Positions 5,854-8,494 of a stretch of DNA of 8,494 nucleotides are shown here, one piece after another (position 1 is the stretch's first letter; every line of letters starts with the position of its first letter). The stretch is from NCBI GenBank assembly GCA_934462885.1, contig CAKSJC010000065.1, positions 1 to 8,494 on the forward strand, given 5' to 3'. Made by a program: the position numbers and the translations under genes. Source of the DNA: an uncultured Eubacteriales bacterium (lineage in GTDB: Bacteria; Bacillota; Clostridia; Oscillospirales; CAG-272). Under the pieces are notes generated by a model, which was not told the DNA's origin, did no database searches, and saw only the letters and a program-made list of their open reading frames with translations.

Positions 5854-5857
5854 TACT

Positions 5858-5886
5858 ATTTTACCATATATTCCGTATCTTTTCAA
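5858..5886 (-). promoter_or_regulatory. Sigma-A type promoter of the S10 operon
   Basis: On the minus strand, -35 TTGAAA (5886-5881), a 17-nt spacer, and -10 TAAAAT (5863-5858), preceded by TGG that gives a TGn extended -10. Transcription should start near 5854-5851. This is the best minus-strand match in the divergent region and sets the leader length at about 275 nt. Confidence 0.75.
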
Positions 5887-6068
5887 GTATTTCTCCAACT
5901 GATTCAAAAAATATATGTGTAGAATTTTATCACGTTTTTTATTGTATTTTTGTGCACAAAGCACACAAATTTGCGGTTTTGTTAAATTCATCCCTTTTCC
6001 GACATTTTTCGATAGATACATTTTTTGAAATTCGACCTATGCGCCGCATTAAAATAGGCGGCAAGACC
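5887..6068. other. AT-rich spacer between divergent promoters
   Basis: About 180 nt between the S10 promoter and the rightward promoter. No credible coding frame: the frames open here lack ribosome binding sites and look compositionally random. It holds an inverted repeat TGTGC-ACAAA-GCACA at 5951-5965 and a weak GCCGC/GCGGC pairing near 6042-6062. Nothing else is recognised. Confidence 0.5.
5951..5965. repeat. Small inverted repeat TGTGC-N5-GCACA, possible operator
   Basis: A perfect 5-bp dyad lies about 65 nt upstream of the S10 -35 box and about 104 nt upstream of the rightward -35 box, in the divergent spacer. It could be a regulator site or chance. The arms are short and there is no second copy in the window. 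Confidence 0.3.
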
Positions 6069-6097
6069 TTGTAAAAAGAATTGTTTTGTGGTATTAT
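6069..6097 (+). promoter_or_regulatory. Sigma-A type promoter for the membrane protein gene and telA
   Basis: -35 TTGTAA (6069-6074), 17-nt spacer, -10 TATTAT (6092-6097), with TGG just before (extended -10). An overlapping TATAAT lies at 6095-6100 with a less ideal 20-nt spacing. The predicted start near 6104 gives a leader of about 37 nt before the ATG at 6141. Confidence 0.65.
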
Positions 6098-6140
6098 AAT
6101 AGTAAGGTATATTTTTAATAAACGAAAGGTTTTGTTCGCA

Positions 6141-7058
6141 ATGGTTTTTAATCTTCCGGAAGAGCCTGAGATACTTCTTTCAGATGAATCGAATAGATTT
6201 TTAAAATTTGCCAAAAAATTCAGTCCCGTTTTTTTGACACTCGCAATTTTTTCGGCTCTGTCCGTTTCCGTAGCTCTCGTGTGTAATTTCGACGAGGAGA
6301 TCGGACACTTCTCACGCGGTTCCGTATGGTTTTATCTGCTTTGCGCTCTCACCGTCATTTCGGCGATCTCCTCCGCCGTGTTTGCCATTCTCTCATCAAA
6401 GAAGATATCTCTTTACAAAGAACCGGGTGAAGATCTTTTTTCCCTCTTTGCCTCTGTTTTATGCGCTTTGGTTTCAGCGGCAGCCTTTATCTTTTTCTTG
6501 ATATCTCTTCCGGGCTATTCCGTTTCAAAAAATCTGCTGCAAATCCTCTCGGGTTTGCTTCTCGTATTCCTTGCAGCGGGAGTTTTTATTTCCGTTTTTC
6601 CGAAATACAAAAGTTCACCTGCAAGAGCGGTCCTCATTCTTTTAGGCTGTGTAGCCGTAAATCTCGATATGTTTGCGAGATACTTTGATTTTACTCTGCC
6701 CCTGAACAGCCCGATTCGCAATCTCGAAACTATAATGCAGGCGTGTGCGCTTCTTTTCCTTCTTTCGGAAGCAAGACTCACTCTCGGCGCAAAGGACGCG
6801 CATAATACCGCTAAATTCTATATATTCACATCCGCCGCAGCTTCCTCTCTTTCGCTCGGAATCGGGATCGGAGAAATTATATTTAAGGTATCCTCTCCCG
6901 CTGCGGCTTCGGGAACAATGCCGATAATAAGACTCGCGCTTTATGCGTCGATCGGAATTTTAGCTTATGCGCGTCTTGCCGGCATAGGTCATATCGCCGG
7001 AAAATACGTTCCGGGCGAAAAAAACGTTTCCGCAAATGACAGTGCTGAGGAAAACTAA
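6141..7058 (+). CDS. Uncharacterised polytopic membrane protein, about eight helices
   Basis: 305 residues. I do not recognise a named family. Hydrophobic segments fall at about residues 29-48, 62-84, 100-123, 131-153, 162-177, 196-212, 226-248 and 261-280, so it is an integral membrane protein with about eight helices and short soluble ends (an acidic N-terminus, and a polar tail after 288). The most distinctive stretch is FDFTLPLNSPIRNLETIMQA (182-201) followed by FLLSEARLTLG (206-216), at the edge of helix six, the best place to look for conserved function. No catalytic motif, nucleotide-binding site or signal peptidase site is seen. ATG at 6141 has AAAGG 11 nt upstream; an upstream in-frame TTG at 6132 is too close to that site. 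It precedes the TelA gene by 75 nt with no terminator between, so they are probably co-transcribed and may work together at the membrane. Confidence 0.85.
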   Translation: MVFNLPEEPEILLSDESNRFLKFAKKFSPVFLTLAIFSALSVSVALVCNFDEEIGHFSRGSVWFYLLCALTVISAISSAVFAILSSKKISLYKEPGEDLFSLFASVLCALVSAAAFIFFLISLPGYSVSKNLLQILSGLLLVFLAAGVFISVFPKYKSSPARAVLILLGCVAVNLDMFARYFDFTLPLNSPIRNLETIMQACALLFLLSEARLTLGAKDAHNTAKFYIFTSAAASSLSLGIGIGEIIFKVSSPAAASGTMPIIRLALYASIGILAYARLAGIGHIAGKYVPGEKNVSANDSAEEN

Positions 7059-7133
7059 AAAAGTAGCGTCTTTGCGATTAAATGACGAATTTTATTTTTA
7101 AAAACAAAATCAACAAACAAGGAGTTGTTTTTT

Positions 7134-8300
7134 ATGGATAACGAAATCAAGCTCACTCTCGACCCGAACGCAGGTCTCGGAGTTGCCGCCGCAGCCTCTC
7201 CGGCTCCGAAAGCTCCCGACATTAGAGAAAAAACGGGTGAAAAAGCCGCTCCCACTCCTCCCGCTCTTGATGAATCGCAGTTCACCGAGGCTGAACGCCG
7301 CGCCATCGAAGATTTTTCAAAGCAGATAGATATAACAAACTCGTCAATGATTTTCGGATACGGTGCTGCTGCTCAGAAGAAAATTTCAGATTTCAGCGAC
7401 TCCGCTTTGGGAAGCGTGCGCAACAAGGATTTCGGAGAAGTCGGAGAAATGATAACCGGACTTGTCACAAATCTCCGCTCCATGAACGACGATGCAGAAA
7501 AAGACAACGGCGGATTCCTCGGCTTATTCAAATCTACCAAGAGAAAAATCGAAGGTCTTAAAGTAAAATACGAAAAGTGCGAATCCAGCGTAAACTCAAT
7601 CGTCGCTATTCTGGAACAGCATCAGATAACCCTCTTAAAAGACATTTCAATGTTCGACGAGCTTTACGAAATGAACCTCTCTTATTTCAAGGAGCTTTCC
7701 ATGTATATCATCGCCGGAAAGAAGCGTCTTGAAGAGGTGCGCGCCACAACTCTCGTCGAAATGAAAGAAAAAGCGGCAAAATCAGGTCTGCCGGAAGACG
7801 CACAGGCGGCAAACGACTTTGAAGAACAGTGCGTAAGATTTGAGCGCAAGCTCCACGATCTGGAGCTCACCCGCATGGTATCTATTCAAATGGCGCCGCA
7901 GATACGTCTCGTGCAGAACAACGACACCATGATGACCGAAAAAATTCAGACTGTCATTATGAACACCATCCCTCTCTGGAAGAGCCAAATGGTTATAGCT
8001 CTCGGTATCGAACATTCGCGTCAGGCAATGGAAGCAGGCCGCTCCGTTACCGATATGACAAACGAGCTTCTTCGTAAAAACGCCGCCGCTCTTCATCAGG
8101 CGACAGTCGATATTACAAAAGAATCAGAACGCGGTATAGTAGATATCGAAACTCTCACCAATACAAACGAAGAACTCATTAAGACTCTCGATGAGGTTCA
8201 GCAGATACAAAAGGACGGACGCGAAAAACGTATTGCCGCCGAAGCCGAATTAAACAGAATCGAAGACGAACTCAAATCAAAGCTCATCAACATGAAGTAA
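7134..8300 (+). CDS. TelA family protein (toxic anion resistance family)
   Basis: 388 residues. The family was named for tellurite resistance; chromosomal Firmicutes members are cytosolic helical proteins tied to envelope stress and resistance to cell-wall-active agents, with the biochemical role unsettled. Evidence: an Ala/Pro-rich variable N-terminus (15-45); the QIDITNSSMIFGYGAAAQKK region (64-83) leading into ISDFSDSAL; an FLGLF-KSTKRKIEGLKVKY segment (128-146); MNLSYFKELSMYIIAGKKRL (180-199); and the family core IQMAPQIRLVQNNDTMMTEK (251-270) followed by IQTVIMNTIPLWKSQMVIAL (271-290). Long helical, coiled-coil-like stretches run from about 300 to the end. Start: ATG at 7134 with AAGGAG at 7119-7124, 9 nt upstream; a TTG at 7125 in frame is too close to that site. 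The usual XpaC-like partner gene is not upstream here; a polytopic membrane protein is. Confidence 0.9.
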   Translation: MDNEIKLTLDPNAGLGVAAAASPAPKAPDIREKTGEKAAPTPPALDESQFTEAERRAIEDFSKQIDITNSSMIFGYGAAAQKKISDFSDSALGSVRNKDFGEVGEMITGLVTNLRSMNDDAEKDNGGFLGLFKSTKRKIEGLKVKYEKCESSVNSIVAILEQHQITLLKDISMFDELYEMNLSYFKELSMYIIAGKKRLEEVRATTLVEMKEKAAKSGLPEDAQAANDFEEQCVRFERKLHDLELTRMVSIQMAPQIRLVQNNDTMMTEKIQTVIMNTIPLWKSQMVIALGIEHSRQAMEAGRSVTDMTNELLRKNAAALHQATVDITKESERGIVDIETLTNTNEELIKTLDEVQQIQKDGREKRIAAEAELNRIEDELKSKLINMK

Positions 8301-8346
8301 ATATATCAAAATACAGGCGCGAAGAGTTTATTAAAGATTCAGACTG

Positions 8347-8397
8347 CAAAAAACAATTTAATATACTCAGCATACAAAGAAGCCAAAAAACAATTTA
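8347..8397. repeat. Exact 14-bp direct repeat in the intergenic gap
   Basis: CAAAAAACAATTTA occurs at 8347-8360 and 8384-8397, a 37-bp period, within the 123-nt gap between the TelA gene and the next gene. The gap is A-rich, which raises the chance of coincidence. A duplicated protein-binding site or a slippage scar are both possible. No terminator hairpin is seen in this gap. Confidence 0.5.
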
Positions 8398-8423
8398 TCA
8401 AAAACAGGAAAATGGAAGAAAAA

Positions 8424-8494
8424 ATGTACAGATTTAAAAAAATACGGGGAGCGATATCTCTTTTTGCCGCAGTTACCATTCTTTTGCTGTCGGC
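8424..8494 (+). CDS. N-terminus of a secreted or membrane-anchored protein, cut by window edge
   Basis: Only 23 codons are visible. The start MYRFKKIRGA followed by the hydrophobic run ISLFAAVTILLLS is a typical signal peptide or N-terminal anchor: Lys/Arg-rich n-region, then an 11-13 residue h-region. The window ends at GC-, most likely Ala, consistent with a signal peptidase site or the start of a lipobox just beyond. ATG at 8424 is preferred because GGAAG lies 5 nt upstream; the in-frame ATG at 8412 has AGGA only 2-3 nt upstream and would add four residues (MEEK). The mature protein, and so the function, cannot be judged. It may be co-transcribed with the TelA gene. Confidence 0.6.
   Translation, partial: MYRFKKIRGAISLFAAVTILLLS

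Larger units (their letters stand above)
5577..5854 (-). promoter_or_regulatory. Long structured 5' leader of the S10 operon
   Basis: Untranslated leader between the predicted transcript start (near 5854) and rpsJ. From 5' to 3' it holds an H-type pseudoknot (5853-5817), a middle part with weaker helices such as UCCGA/UCGG around 5775-5758, and the 3' element at 5717-5625. That last element resembles the one before rplN. About 30 nt of AU-rich RNA then precedes the AAGGAGG. No intrinsic terminator with a U-run is seen, so control through translation or through a protein bound to the RNA fits better than classic attenuation. The long leader is a direct observation given the promoter call; the regulatory role is inference from structure and from the known autoregulation of ribosomal protein operons. 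Confidence 0.65.

Noticed and set aside
5577..5854. T-box or known riboswitch in the S10 leader
   Set aside because: No T-box sequence (AGGGTGGNACCGCG-like) and no recognisable riboswitch core; the GGTGGG near 5795 lacks the rest of the motif.
8301..8423. TelA gene and the following gene as one protein split by a stop codon, because the same frame stays open from the TAA at 8298 to the next ATG
   Set aside because: The TelA C-terminus is complete for the family, and the intervening residues are Lys/Asn-rich translation of an A-rich gap. The next gene starts with its own signal-peptide-like sequence.

Overview
The window comes from a low-to-mid GC Gram-positive bacterium, most likely a member of the Clostridia (Oscillospirales-like). 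The evidence is the canonical Firmicutes S10 gene order, strong AAGGAGG-type ribosome binding sites, an Arg/Pro-rich tail on ribosomal protein S3, and a TelA-family gene of the Firmicutes type. The taxonomic call is inference from protein character and gene order, not from a search.

Positions 1-5576, minus strand, hold the complete S10 ribosomal protein operon, read right to left: rpsJ-rplC-rplD-rplW-rplB-rpsS-rplV-rpsC-rplP-rpmC-rpsQ. The first 18 codons of rplN (start of the spc gene set) sit at the left edge. Most junctions are tight: 3-21 nt gaps, and two TAATG stop/start overlaps at rplD/rplW and rpsC/rplP. Two gaps are not tight and look structured: 170 nt between rpsJ and rplC, and 238 nt between rpsQ and rplN. 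No intrinsic terminator was found inside or at the left end, so the S10 and spc sets are probably read on one transcript.

Positions 5577-6140 form a divergent intergenic region. A good promoter (TTGAAA-N17-TAAAAT with TG extension) fires leftward and gives rpsJ an untranslated leader of about 275 nt. That leader begins with a textbook H-type pseudoknot. It ends with an element whose sequence blocks recur, in the same order and with compensating base pairs, in the rpsQ-rplN gap. This pair of related RNA elements, one before the S10 genes and one before the spc genes, is the most interesting thing in the window. It suggests that one effector (possibly a ribosomal protein) controls both halves of the cluster. 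A second promoter fires rightward.

Positions 6141-8494, plus strand, hold three genes: an uncharacterised eight-helix membrane protein, a TelA-family (toxic anion resistance) coiled-coil protein, and the first 23 codons of a secreted or membrane-anchored protein cut by the window edge. They probably form one co-directional group. The 123-nt A-rich gap before the last gene holds an exact 14-bp direct repeat.
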